In this document: positions 53,484 through 64,000 of the stretch, one piece after another
Layout of the letters: each line of letters opens with the position of its first letter
How positions within the stretch are numbered: the first letter of the stretch is position 1
NCBI GenBank assembly: GCA_037833965.1
Contig: AP031351.1
Coordinates: forward strand, 11,916,501 to 11,980,500
Source: Marchantia polymorpha subsp. ruderalis
Lineage: Eukaryota > Streptophyta > Marchantiopsida > Marchantiales > Marchantiaceae
Direction of reading: 5' to 3'
DNA: 64,000 nt
Position numbers and translations under genes: made by a program
The notes under the pieces: generated by a model
Seen by the model: the letters and a program-made list of their open reading frames with translations, nothing else
Database searches by the model: none
Told to the model about the DNA's origin: nothing

Positions 53484-54169
53484 TTTTATTGAAAATTTTT
53501 GGTCAATGATTCAAATACATATTATAAGTCATAGTAAAACAATCAAACATATTGACATGTTAATCCATAATAAAGACAAGTCAAACTTGTTAAACACACG
53601 TGAAACGTAATTGCCTTATTCAATCATTTTTTCTTTTTCCAGTTTGGTAATACCTCAAGTATTGGATGAAAGTCAAATCAACCTAACTAGAGTTAATATG
53701 AGTATTATATTTCTTCTCATTATAATTAGAGCCAGGTTTCAACTACCATATATATAAAGAGTGTCCATACACATAGCGCCTCGAATAATTCTAGATTTTT
53801 TTGATTTAGACCTTGTTGTTTACTAGAACGTAGCCAAAGACTTACATATCATCATATCATGTCATCACATCACATATTTTTTTGTCATAAATTTTTTTGC
53901 TCGTGGATATATTGATTGTTGTTTTTAATCTTAAACTCTAGATTCCAATGAAGAATGTGCATATTATCTTCTTGAATTTAACCAATTCTTTCATCTTAAA
54001 TACACACTTAAGCTGGTTCTTGCATTGTCGACATCCAAATATTTTTTTTTTGCCAAAATGAGCATAACGTTCATATAAAATACTAAAATAATGAAATTGA
54101 ATATTTTTTTGTTTAATTTTTTATGTATCATAAAAACTCAATGAAACCCTTTGTGCTTTCATGAACTTA

Positions 54170-56960
54170 TCAAACTTTGCATTCTATTGCATATGAGCTT
54201 GCTTCAATCCGTATAATGATTTCAACCATCTATAAACCAAATTTCCTTGATCTTTTCTTTGAAATCCAACGAATTGTTTCATATGGATTCACTTCTCTAA
54301 AAATCTATACAAACATGTTATAATTACATACATAAAATTCATAAGCAGATTAAATATTACAAAAAGTGTACATACCAATCAAATTGTAACATATTTGCTA
54401 CTAGCAAGATCATTTTTTTATAGTCCGCAACTTTTTTTTATGTAAAAACTCTAGACACCAACATGACTTTGAAAATTCTACTCCCTTATCTACTAAATTG
54501 AAATTTAACTTATACTATCATTTGCAATGAATCAAAATTTGATTCCTTAGAAATTCTACCAATTCCAATGTATTGTTATTCATCAACAATTGCATCTCAT
54601 GATTTATAGCAGCATTTGATTCAAGCTTATTGACATAGTTTTTATTTACTTCAGAAAATTTTTACTTTTCTTATAAGTCCAATGCATTTCCATCATCATA
54701 AAAAATATTAATATAACTAACTTCAAACATGTATGAATCATATGATTCATGAACCATATTCATGATTCATGTTGATTCAATTCTAATCAATCTTAATCGT
54801 CTAGTGCAAATAGTTGAAGTTCGCAAAAGATCAACTGCTTCTCCAATATGTGCTCTTCAAGAATTTGCTTCATTTGTATTAGGGTTTTTTTTATGTCACA
54901 TCATTTATTACATAATGATTATTCTCTCCTGAGCAATTATTGTGAATAAGATTTATCTTTATCGATATTTGAGTTTGAAAATCTTTCTTTCTTTTAATAA
55001 TACAAGCTTTACAAAAACAAAACTACTAAAAATAACTACATAGAATACTAGATCTCATAGTTCATAAACCTCCACATCACTAGCATATACAAAAAAATAA
55101 CACTTGCGGATGCAACTACTAGCTTGATACTACTTTTTTTTTACCTTTAAAAGTTTAGTCCGTACAATCAAATATTCTCAAATAAATATAATCAATCGAA
55201 TGCTTATGCCGCAATTCAAATGATATCAAGATATTGAGTTCATTGAAAAAATCCTTTAACAAATGTACTGCAATATTTATAACTCTATCTCAAAATTCAC
55301 ATAATAATATCAAATATATAATATATCAAATTGACTCAACATACTACACAGTTTTTCTAACACCGTTGAATAAATTTCTAATAAATAATTTTCTTCTTGT
55401 GAAGTATATACGTAATTGAATGACGAGCAATAATAAACTATTTGCAATAACTTCAAAATTACTCAAAAGTATACTTTTTGCTTTTAACTTTATGTACATT
55501 TTCAACTTTTGTCAAGTCTTAGTCTTCACTTAACTTGAATTCTCCAACTTTTAAAACTTGTAAATAACTCAAACTTGTATATGAAAAATTAAACTTTCAC
55601 AAACCTTGGATAATCATCAATAAAATATACATAAGATATCTTATTAGAGAGAGAAGCCTTTGAAGAGTATAATCACATGTCATTATGTACAAATTCAAGT
55701 AATTATTTATCATTATGAGTTTCAATTCCAAAATTTTGTCTATGATGATTGTTCATAACACAATGTTCACAAAATTTTAAGTTAACTTTATTTATGCAAG
55801 TTAACAAATCCTATCATCAAAAAGTGACATGTATTTATTGCTAATGTTTCATAGGCTAGAAAACCATACGTGCATGTGATATTTCAACTCGAGATTTAAT
55901 ACAATTGAGTTTGTCATAGATGATAATGTACTTTACCAATTATAGATTTTTGTACTTAGTATCAATTTACATAATCTTATTATGTATTTCTAAATCCATT
56001 TGTCTCTTTCAAGACGTCCATCCAAGGTTTTTAATTCTAACACTTTGGAAGAGATTAAAATTATTTCCATATCATTATAAATTTGACTTGAGTAAATTTA
56101 CGTTGGACTTCATCAAAAATTTGAATCTTAACAAACCTAATATCTTCAATATGATCACTCTTTAGAAGTATGATTTTGTTTGATACTAAAAAAATTACCA
56201 ACAAAATTCTCTAATGTAGCAAATGTAATAAGATTAAACACAATCTAAGCTTTGTACGCCAACAACATTTTTAAGTGAGTTGAAAACGACATATTTTTGT
56301 CATCATAGAGCATCTTTGAGCAACTCATACTCATAAGCATCAAACTCTTGAGCCAGGTTGACTGAAGTAGTATCACCACCTTTGATCTTCACATGACAAT
56401 ACTTCTTGACGTGACTAGTCTTGACAGATTTTCAACAATACATCATCTATATATTGATAAATTTGTACATAAACATGATTTTATACTAAGATCCAATAAG
56501 TTTATCATCCTTGTCATTTAACCAAACTTAAATCACATTGTTTGTCGTATTGGAAAAAAAATGAACTCAATTTCAACATCATCTTTTATACAAAGTCATT
56601 CATCAAAAAATCATTAATAACTTTATGATATAAGATTGTTTTCTAATATCTATGAAACAACATTTGTGATAAAGACTGATTTGAAGCAAGTAGCAAGCTC
56701 AAAATATGTAGAACTTTTTTCTCATCGTTATTCTACTCTCCAAGATTTTGAAGATCAATCACTAGCTCATGAAACTCATCAATATGATCTTGAATCTTTG
56801 TGACACAATCTTTTCACTTGAAATTCATTAATCTCAAGGAAGCATAAATGTGTTTGATAACTTCTTGCAATGAAAACTATGACTAGATTCATAGCATTTA
56901 GCTTTCAAAAATCTTTCCAAAAATAGATATTCATCACATCCATCTTACTTGACTATCTCA
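54170..56960 (-). pseudogene. Old, heavily decayed copia gag-pol remnant
   Basis: Read on the minus strand, colinear fragments of a copia polyprotein survive. Gag: IQDHIDEFHELVIDLQNLGE from about 56800 down, parallel to the intact neighbour's Gag. Zinc knuckle remnant: SHVKKYC near 56405. GAG-pre-integrase: CEHCVMN at 55751-55771, with integrase-like sequence near 55600-55700. RT start: VNKLESNAAINHEMQLLMNNNTLELV-like text near 54550-54650 (broken); RT core: LKSLYGLKQA near 54190-54230. Stops and small indels are everywhere and the composition has drifted to AT-rich. It is a different, older insertion than the element at 47-53 kb and lies in the opposite orientation. No LTRs were recognised. 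Confidence 0.8.
54733..54750. repeat. 18-bp perfect palindrome
   Basis: ATGAATCAT followed by its exact reverse complement. The same ATGAATC...GATTCAT motif forms a longer palindrome at 59163-59192. Confidence 0.85.
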
Positions 56961-57182
56961 TATTCTATTCCATCATATTTTGTGGTTGCAATCTAATCAT
57001 GAAAAATAAGTTGAGTCGTCTCTTGTGACGTTAAAAGTAAGTTGTATTTTTTTTCATTCATATATCACTCTTGACATTTCAACATCGCTTTTAAGAAAGT
57101 CTTGGAGGTTATGATAGGTGTAAAACAGACTTGTGACTTGAGTCTATTTAAGACTATGTCAAGATTCTTAAATAACTCTTAA

Positions 57183-57630
57183 AAGATTAAAGACTAAGGT
57201 TCTGAAAAAACTTCATAAATAGAAGAGACAATAGATTGCGGAAATCATAAGTTTTTCAATGGAAAGGATTCAAGATACTCAAAGATATGTATAAGTACAA
57301 GTGATTTTTTGGATGATATTTCAAATGATGACAAAGTAAAACTATAGGTTATCATAATTGATGTAGAAAAAAGAAGCAAGAAACATCTTAAAACTGCCAT
57401 AATTGAGCCACAAAGTCTCTAACAGCCTTGATCATAAATGTCAAAAACCCTAGATGTAGTCGCAAGGCCCAAACTAAAGCACATAAGCACAACTACGTTG
57501 AAAAAAAAAGCAAATCATAGGTTCATTTGTAAGGCAAAATGCAGAAGATTAAGAACAACAAAAATCTAAAATCATAATAACTTCTCAAAACAATTTACAT
57601 GGATCCTAGAGGTTTGCAAGATTAAAGACT
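57183..57630. repeat. 13-bp direct repeat bordering the left arm
   Basis: AAGATTAAAGACT occurs at 57183-57195 and again at 57618-57630, exactly at the two edges of the left arm of the large inverted repeat, like a target-site duplication. Confidence 0.8.
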
Positions 57631-58477
57631 TTGCTAGAGCAATGGCTATGATTTTTTCATCATATGCTGTTGCAGCCATTAGGGCCTCAAGTTGCAGCAA
57701 CTATTTTTCCATCCTTAGAACATTTTTTTTAAATACAAAAGTTCAAAAACTCCTCATATGTTGCAATTATGTCGCAAGTTGAACCGGCATTGGATATAAT
57801 GAAATTAGCAAGAAATTTGTACTATTATAAATATCATCGTATAATACAATAAATCTTTCAGGGACAATGTGCCAATCAATATTATGATATTTTCAAAATC
57901 TTCATCCATGACAACCCTTGTTCCTCTTTATTGCTTTGTTGGATACTTATCATTTGTCAAATTCATGTCTTCATAATTAGTTAGATTTTTGGAAATATAA
58001 ATTCTAATTATTTAGTAGTTTTGACTTTTGACATAGTCAAAGTCCTCACAAGGAGCAAACCTCTAGGATCCATGTAAATTGTTTTGAGAAGTTATTATGA
58101 TTTTAGATTTTTGTTGTTCTTAATCTTCTGCATTTTGCCTTACAAATGAACCTATGATTTGCTTTTTTTTTCAACGTAGTTGTGCTTATGTGCTTTAGTT
58201 TGGGCCTTGCGACTACATCTAGGGTTTTTGACATTTATGATCAAGGCTGTTAGAGACTTTGTGGCTCAATTATGGCAGTTTTAAGATGTTTCTTGCTTCT
58301 TTTTTCTACATCAATTATGATAACCTATAGTTTTACTTTGTCATCATTTGAAATATCATCCAAAAAATCACTTGTACTTATACATATCTTTGAGTATCTT
58401 GAATCCTTTCCATTGAAAAACTTATGATTTCCGCAATCTATTGTCTCTTCTATTTATGAAGTTTTTTCAGAACCTTA
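57195..58477. repeat. Large inverted repeat, 423-bp arms with no mismatch seen
   Basis: The left arm is 57195-57617 and the right arm 58055-58477. Block-by-block comparison found no mismatch and no length difference, including a 9-base A-run matched by a 9-base T-run. The spacer is 437 bp (57618-58054). No open frame of note occurs in the arms. Transcription from either side would give a long, fully paired hairpin RNA. It could be a foldback-type element, an inverted duplication of a short retroposon, or an assembly artefact. Confidence 0.92.
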
Positions 58478-59162
58478 AGATTATTGGGGAACGATACAAT
58501 TTGTTTTAAGTTAGAACAAATCATGTAGATCATTTTCAATCAGATTGTAATTTTTTGAGCTAAGCATATAAGTTAGTGCAATTAATTTGATGATTTTTAT
58601 TTTCATGTACTTAATATGTATGTTATACAAGTGCAATTCAAGGGTTTAGGGGTCAAGGATCTCACAAGATTAAAAAAACATTCCAATGTATACTCTAACT
58701 AAGTGTGTTGTTTTGATTGATTTCATTCTACTACTTTGAGATATCATATTTGTTAACATCATTTTTAAACATGAAAAAAGCAAAAACAAACAAGAAAAAT
58801 AATGATTTTCTTGCTTGAAAAAAACTCTATAATCATTTATATGATAGTTGTAGTCTTTGATTAGAGATTCATTAGCTTTCACGCAACAATTTTTTGCACA
58901 ATCTTTTGTTTCACAATCTTAAGCGAGTCCTTATCAAATTTTGTTTGCAAATAAAAATAGATATATCACTTCAAATACTACATTTTGTTGCTTATTTCTC
59001 CTTCCGCTTCTTATAGCGTGCACTATGTACTTCAATATTGTTTCAATTGTGCCCTCCACTTGTTGTTGATCCACAAAGCCAATAGAAGATTTGAGTGCAA
59101 ATGCAACCAACCAAACTTCTATCAACTTACTATTTTATAATATTTTAGCATTTACTATCAGT

Positions 59163-59192
59163 TTTTATATGAATCGTACGATTCATATAAAA
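59163..59192. repeat. 30-bp perfect palindrome
   Basis: Every base from 59163 to 59192 pairs with its mirror position, centred between 59177 and 59178, with no spacer. Confidence 0.95.
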
Positions 59193-59395
59193 TTTTTTAT
59201 TGATGACTTCCAATTCATTCTTGCACTTCTTGTAATAAAGTTGCCACATAAGACACAAACATGAAGAATGTAATTTGGCCAAGCAATTGAAGTAAAATTT
59301 TTATGCAAAAATGCATTATATATTACAATAAAATTAGTACTTGATTCTGATTTTCTTTTCATGTAAGAATAATGTCATTTTCCCTATTACTTCCA

Positions 59396-59720
59396 TGTGT
59401 GCGGACTAGTGCAATTAGAGTCCTTATAGTTAGTATTAAGATTTAGTGCTTGTAGTTTCCTATTTTTCAGTTTGTTATGATCAAAGTATGCGACACTCTT
59501 TAGGGATGTATTCCCCGGCAGGGATGTGTTCCACTATAAGGGTGTGACTACTTTGTGGAGTTGTGTTTCTCCATGTCTGACGCATCCCTTGACCTCTCTC
59601 GGATTGGGTATTTAAACCCGATCCGTGGACCTCTGTTTATCAATAACTATCTATCAAATACTTCCTCAGAATCAGTGTGTACTCTCATCATTGCATTGCT
59701 CTATTTCTATAATTCATAAT
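59396..59720 (+). mobile_element. Possible solo LTR
   Basis: This stretch is more GC-balanced than its flanks. It contains a TATTTAAA TATA-like motif near 59612 followed by CTCTGTTTATCAATAACTA, an arrangement typical of a retrotransposon LTR promoter and leader. No second copy, PBS or clean target duplication was found, so this is weak. Confidence 0.25.
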
Positions 59721-60400
59721 TCCTCATTGTGGAAAATTTGGTCATCATTTTACTTTTGTATTGTACTCAATGTATGTCTATAAGAAAAATCACTTATGAT
59801 GATCTAGATACTCTGAATCCCTACTTCTAACGAATCTTCACACTTTGTCTTCATACACGTATGACATCATGCTCCATGCAAGTCATTCGTTGATTTTGAC
59901 ACTCTTTGAATTTCATGATTAAGTAATACATCCATTCTTGCCCCCATATTCATGTCCGCAACACTGCCTCGTTGTGTTGTAGTTAGCGTATGATGACATT
60001 GTGCTCAATCCTATGAAATGATAGTCATGACTAATATCTTTGGATGGATCTTTCATTTAGACTTCTCTCGAAGAGACATCAAACGATTGAACAATTTGGG
60101 GTTTCATCAAAGATGGATTAGACAACTGGTGGTGTGCTCGTCCATCATTTTCCAGCGCTACGGTAATTCTTTCATTTCAACCCACAACCAGTATGAACTA
60201 GAACTTGGTAAGGAATCTACTGCTTCACATCCGCTTAAGGTACTTGAAGTGGAACCTCTAGTATACTTTTCCTTCCCATGATTCTTACTACTTGATCTCC
60301 ATACTAGATTCTGCAGTGACCTTTTTGAACCCCTTGCCTTCCACAAAGGCTCCTTGAGCACATCATTTTCTTCAACCTCGTCCACTGTGTTTTTAACTTA

Positions 60401-60885
60401 TCTCTTAATTCTTGTAGTTGTAATAGGAATACGAGAATCCATAAATATCACAAATAAAATAACAATGCAGACAAAAAAATTGTCATTCTCGAAATACTGA
60501 TCTCTTAATTCTTGTAGTTGTGATAACATTTGTAATAGGAAATACTAGAATCCACAAACATCACAAATAGAATAACAATGCAGACAAAAAATCTGTGGTT
60601 TGTCATTCTCGAAATATTGAGTTTGAACCTCATCTCTTAACCTTGTAGCTGTGATTCCATTTGTAGCAGTAAAGACGAGAATCCATAGATACCTTGAATA
60701 AAGAAAAATACCCGACAAAAAAATGTGGTTTGCAGTATCGAATTTCTGTGTTTGAACCTCATCTCTTATTTCTTGTAGCTATTATATCAATTGTAACAGT
60801 AAATACAAGAATCTATAAACATCACAAATAGAGAAACAATGCCGACAAAAAAAATACATGCTTCGCATGTCTCGAACTTTGTTCA
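60401..60885. repeat. Four tandem copies of a 100-132-bp unit
   Basis: Units starting TCTCTTANNNCTTGTAG begin at 60401, 60501, 60633 and 60762. Each continues into a GAGAATCCATA/AACATCACAAATA and AACAATGC(A/C)GACAAAAAA segment. The later units carry an extra TTTGAACCTCA stretch, which explains the longer period. Confidence 0.85.
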
Positions 60886-60889
60886 CGAG

Positions 60890-62512
60890 ACAGACATGAG
60901 ATTTTTATTTTAAAAATCTACAAATTTTTTAATGTAAGTTGTGGCTCGAATTACTATTTATACAAAGTTAGAAAAAAATCTAGATCTAACCATATCTCCA
61001 ACTTTATTAAAATTTAACAAGAAATTATCTCTAGACTTGAGTTGATTCTAACTCAAACGCAGTCCAATCCTATCACAACTGGACAACAAGTTGTTGCTCT
61101 CTTGTGAAGCTGAAAGCCGCCAACGGCTACAACGAAAGTAGTGTTCAAACAACTAAAGTAGGACGTGCGGTACCACAAGGGTTATTGATATGAAACCGAA
61201 GAGAACAGATCAGACGCCGGTGGTACAACCGTGTACATCGGAAGCATCAGAGATCCGAACAGATATGGAATCCGACACGATTACCAGTTCAAAGACGTTT
61301 TACCTCTCGGTATCGACTCCCTGCTTAATTCAAAGGCTTTCTTTCGAGACTGAACGATATCCTTTTGCAGATACTATCCGGCTTGTTGGGGACGTTATCT
61401 GAAACTTCGAATTAAAGATATTATCGGATCCCGCTGACGACCGCCATGTTCCATGCAGATATAGTTCACTGCATGCAATTGATTAGCTCTTGAAAACTTG
61501 TTCTTGATATTTTGTTTAATGGTGGAATGCGGAACAAACCATGATGGGCCAGTGTGTGAGTCTATAAGCCCAAATATAAGTGTGATTGGCGCCATCAAAA
61601 CAACCCATGCCGTTCTTCCATTTCAGTCCGCCAAAAAATTTCATATCCAATAACCAAAAACTTTCCAATACTCTTTGGTGGTACCACGTCGCCACAACCA
61701 TACATTCATGCATTCATTTTCGAAATGACGAGCTCCTAGATGCGGAATTAGACAAGACGACCCATCACAAGTACATCCAACATCGTTGGACCTATTGACA
61801 TGATCGTGGCAATCTTTTCTTGGGTAAGCAAACTCTCGAAGGGGCGGGCAGTCGAATACTCCTGATATTACAGGGAGGTAAGACCTTTTCGTGAAAGCCA
61901 GACCCTTATTCACTGATACAAGCTGAGACTTCATGCTCCAAAAAACCATCTTGGCAGTAACCAGAACACGAAGGGCAGATACATCGAGACTCATAACGCA
62001 GAGTAGCAAGAGTCAGAAAAAATTTTGAACCCAGATCGTAGTGGTAACACTGCACAAATATAGTACCTATCTCTGCTTCAAGAGTTAACATCGCACTCTA
62101 TGGAATTATAAGGATGCTCATTTAAGTAATCTCCCATTAAATTAATTCCAGCTCGATAACCGATAAGTTGTGTTTAAATAACAACCACTCTGTCGACCTC
62201 AGCCATGATCCAGCTGCACCTGAAATAATTCTAACTAGATGAGATAAACGAAGCAGCAGATGATGCACCTCTTGGCGAAAATCGTGCATACAAATGCTGC
62301 TACAAACAGAGAAGCCAACTACAACCACTTCTTGATCCCTACCCATGGGGCCGAGTTGAGGAGTATCGGCTTGAGATAGGTCTTTCACCCATGTGAAAGT
62401 AAGACATAAGTGCCGTAGACACCGAAAGTCACTTGCAGCCGTCAATGACGTACTCATGGACGAACAAGTTTGAGCATTATATGACACAAAGTGTCACCTC
62501 TCTACTGCGAAC
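60890..62512. other. Region downstream of NUP35, no supported gene
   Basis: The right part (about 61600-62512) may be the 3' UTR of NUP35. Minus-strand frames at 61641-62009 and 62137-62487 lack any recognisable motif. Confidence 0.4.
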
Positions 62513-64000
62513 TTACATACCAAATACAATGTCAACAAGCTTAGAAAGCGTTGACTTCGCAGGGGACGCAATCGCTGCAACAGAGCGTGATGTTGGTCCT
62601 GTTTCTGAAGGTTGTGAGGAAAAAGACCATGAAGACTGTTTCACTGGAGTGGTAGTATTCCTGACAGGTGTTCGTGAAGGCAGAGCCATATAAGAGAGTC
62701 CACCTCTGCTGACCTTCTCTGAAAGAGCTTGACGCTGCAAAGGGTCCAGAGGCTTCACACCAACAATAAGCGCGCCATTGAGTTGTATCCCATTTTTCTG
62801 TAAAGCTTTTTGAGAATCATAAAAATTCTGCATGGGCAATAGATTGAGAGTTCAGCTTGTATACATAGATTTTACATTTTCTCCAATCAGAAATCTTAAT
62901 CTGCATGACACCAGGTGCCAAAGTCGTTGAATGAGCACTTGACTTAAAAAGGGTGATAGTAGATGAAAAAGCTCGAATACCTTCCATTGTCTGTACACTA
63001 CTTAGAATTAAAAGTATACAAACATCCCACTTTGAACAGGAAGAAATTCGAAAACAGACTTGAGGCAAAGTTCAAAATTCCTCGTTTACAAACGCCAAGT
63101 CAATGAACAACTCTCAAAGAGTTACCTGCTCAAATTCATCATAACATCTACGATGTGAAACCAGAAGTCTGTCATAGTTGGGAAGATGAAGGGAACGGGG
63201 TATACCTGGTATTGAATGTGAACCCAGTTTGCACCCCCTGGACCTGAGACATGATTTACGATTGGCCCACATTTCTCAAATTCCCTCATAACCGCATTGG
63301 TCTCCTCCACACCAAACCTGTTGCATCAAAGATTGGTTCAGTCTAACGAGAAGGCAGTATTTTCCTGCCCGAAAGCACCAAAGAAGCACTGTGCTATTCG
63401 GCTGATCGCATATCAAAAAACTCCTTGATCAGGTTCCCCTAAACATAACACCCGGAAAAACCCCCACCAGACATGGTGGATGATTATGCTATGATAATAT
63501 TCTTGTTAACTCGAACTTGGTTCTTAGAAGCAAAGCCTTCAGCACATTACCCAAAAAGAAGAGTGTGCGACTGGTACGAAGAAAGCAGCTCAAAAAAACG
63601 TCCACATGTACAAATTCCATTAGAACAGTGGATTTATCGCTAGAGAGAAACTATAACAATCGCGAGAAATAATAGGAAATACAACTAACTTTTAGATAAA
63701 AATGTAGATCTTGTGGTCTCCCGTGACGAGTAACGTAATGAAGATAACAGTAAAGATCAGTACCCAAAAACGGTAACCCATTCTTCGCCTTCAGTGCCTT
63801 TTTCGTACGAGGCATTGCCCTGCAGGCCTGGACGAACTATTTCCCTCGGAGCTGGTAACGTGAGCAAACCTCCTGACTGCGGTTGTTGTACAACTCCTGA
63901 AACTGGACTGCATCCATCCTTGTCAGGGGTGTTACTATTGAGTCCATTATCAAAACCTCCTCGTTCTCTCAATGGTGACCACCAAGAATTGCTACCAGGA
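62513..64000 (-). CDS. NUP35: Nucleoporin NUP35/NUP53, C-terminal part (gene runs off the right edge)
   Basis: Structural nucleoporin of the nuclear pore inner ring. Three exons are visible: 64000-63764 (5' partial), 63317-63206 and 62827-62513, all GT-AG and in phase, coding about 220 C-terminal residues. The first includes SPVSGVVQQPQ, LTLPAPREIVRP and EEWVTVFG. The second continues into the RRM-like Nup35 (MPPN) domain with VMREFEKCGPIVNHVSGPG and ANWVHIQYQ. The third contains SQKALQKNGIQLNG, LIVGVKPLDPLQRQAL, a Ser/Thr/Pro-rich linker and the C-terminal SKLVDIVFGM, the position of the membrane-binding amphipathic end of this family. The MPPN domain normally dimerises rather than binding RNA. 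The N-terminal half lies outside the window. A cryptic GTATGT donor overlaps the stop codon, but ending there gives the expected tail. Confidence 0.93.

Larger units (their letters stand above)
47124..53488 (+). mobile_element. Ty1/copia LTR retrotransposon, full length, coding-dead
   Basis: The element proper spans 47129-53483 (6,355 bp), flanked by a 5-bp target duplication TTTTA (47124-47128 and 53484-53488). Order: 5' LTR, PBS, repetitive leader, gag-protease-integrase-RT-RNase H, PPT, 3' LTR. The integrase-before-RT order is diagnostic of copia. The LTRs differ at about 29 of 239 positions by eye, so the insertion is not recent. Numerous stops and at least two frameshifts make it non-autonomous. 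It probably inserted into an AT-rich region already holding older copia relics (54.2-57.0 kb). Confidence 0.95.
58480..60400. other. AT-rich region with unrecognised fragments
   Basis: No supported gene. Open frames at 58934-59125 (minus) and 60018-60281 (plus) look slightly protein-like but match nothing I know; they may be transposon scraps. Confidence 0.4.

Noticed and set aside
62137-62487. 116-codon minus-strand frame after NUP35
   Set aside because: No motif; it lies where the NUP35 3' UTR is expected, and the NUP35 protein already ends with its family-typical tail.
1-64000. tRNA, rRNA and known conserved microRNA genes
   Set aside because: I looked by eye for B-box-like tRNA motifs and for the common conserved plant microRNA sequences and found no convincing case; a covariance-model search would be decisive.

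Overview
The window is nuclear DNA from a land plant. It holds three intron-rich plant-type protein genes, all on the minus strand, set among Ty1/copia-type retroelements, AT-rich relics and an unusual GC-rich simple-repeat block. A decayed coiled-coil reading frame at 32.1-34.7 kb resembles, from memory and unverified, a multicopy predicted-protein family of the liverwort Marchantia polymorpha. With the sharp AT-rich/GC-rich mosaic, that makes a liverwort my best but unproven guess.

Layout. 1-1.3 kb: mixed composition, no supported gene. 1.3-9.85 kb: AT-rich, gene-free, with microsatellites. 9.85-17.6 kb and 19.0-20.4 kb: GC-rich, crowded with simple repeats and G-runs; the long open frames there look compositional. 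22.23-29.19 kb: a complete 18-exon WD40-repeat gene whose exon phases all join (506 aa), with two GC-AG introns. 29.84-30.03 kb: a 91-bp tandem duplication upstream of that gene. 32.1-34.7 kb: the decayed coiled-coil frame, with many stops but only one obvious frameshift. 35.48-36.72 kb: a 1.2-kb element bounded by imperfect ~70-bp inverted repeats. 37.94-41.42 kb: a complete 9-exon family GH3 beta-glucan exohydrolase gene (623 aa) with a signal peptide and the recognisable catalytic residues. 44.9-45.2 kb: a possible copia gag scrap. 47.13-53.48 kb: a full-length but coding-dead copia retrotransposon with two LTRs, a TTTTA target duplication, PBS, PPT and a 12-copy 31-bp minisatellite in its leader. 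54.2-57.0 kb: a second, much more decayed copia element on the minus strand. 57.20-58.48 kb: a 423-bp inverted repeat with no mismatch seen between its arms. 60.40-60.89 kb: four tandem repeats. 62.5-64.0 kb: the 3' part of NUP35 (NUP53), a nuclear pore protein gene running off the right edge.

The genes do not form an operon or an evident pathway. NUP35 acts at the nuclear pore, the GH3 enzyme in the wall or apoplast, and the WD40 protein is presumably a scaffold of unknown partners. The most unusual structure is the 423-bp inverted repeat, a candidate source of long double-stranded RNA. Next come the pair of GCAAGT donors in one gene, the clustered intronic hairpins, and the nonsense-dominated decay of the coiled-coil frame. 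Exon borders were set by eye from splice dinucleotides, phase and protein similarity; transcripts are needed to confirm them.
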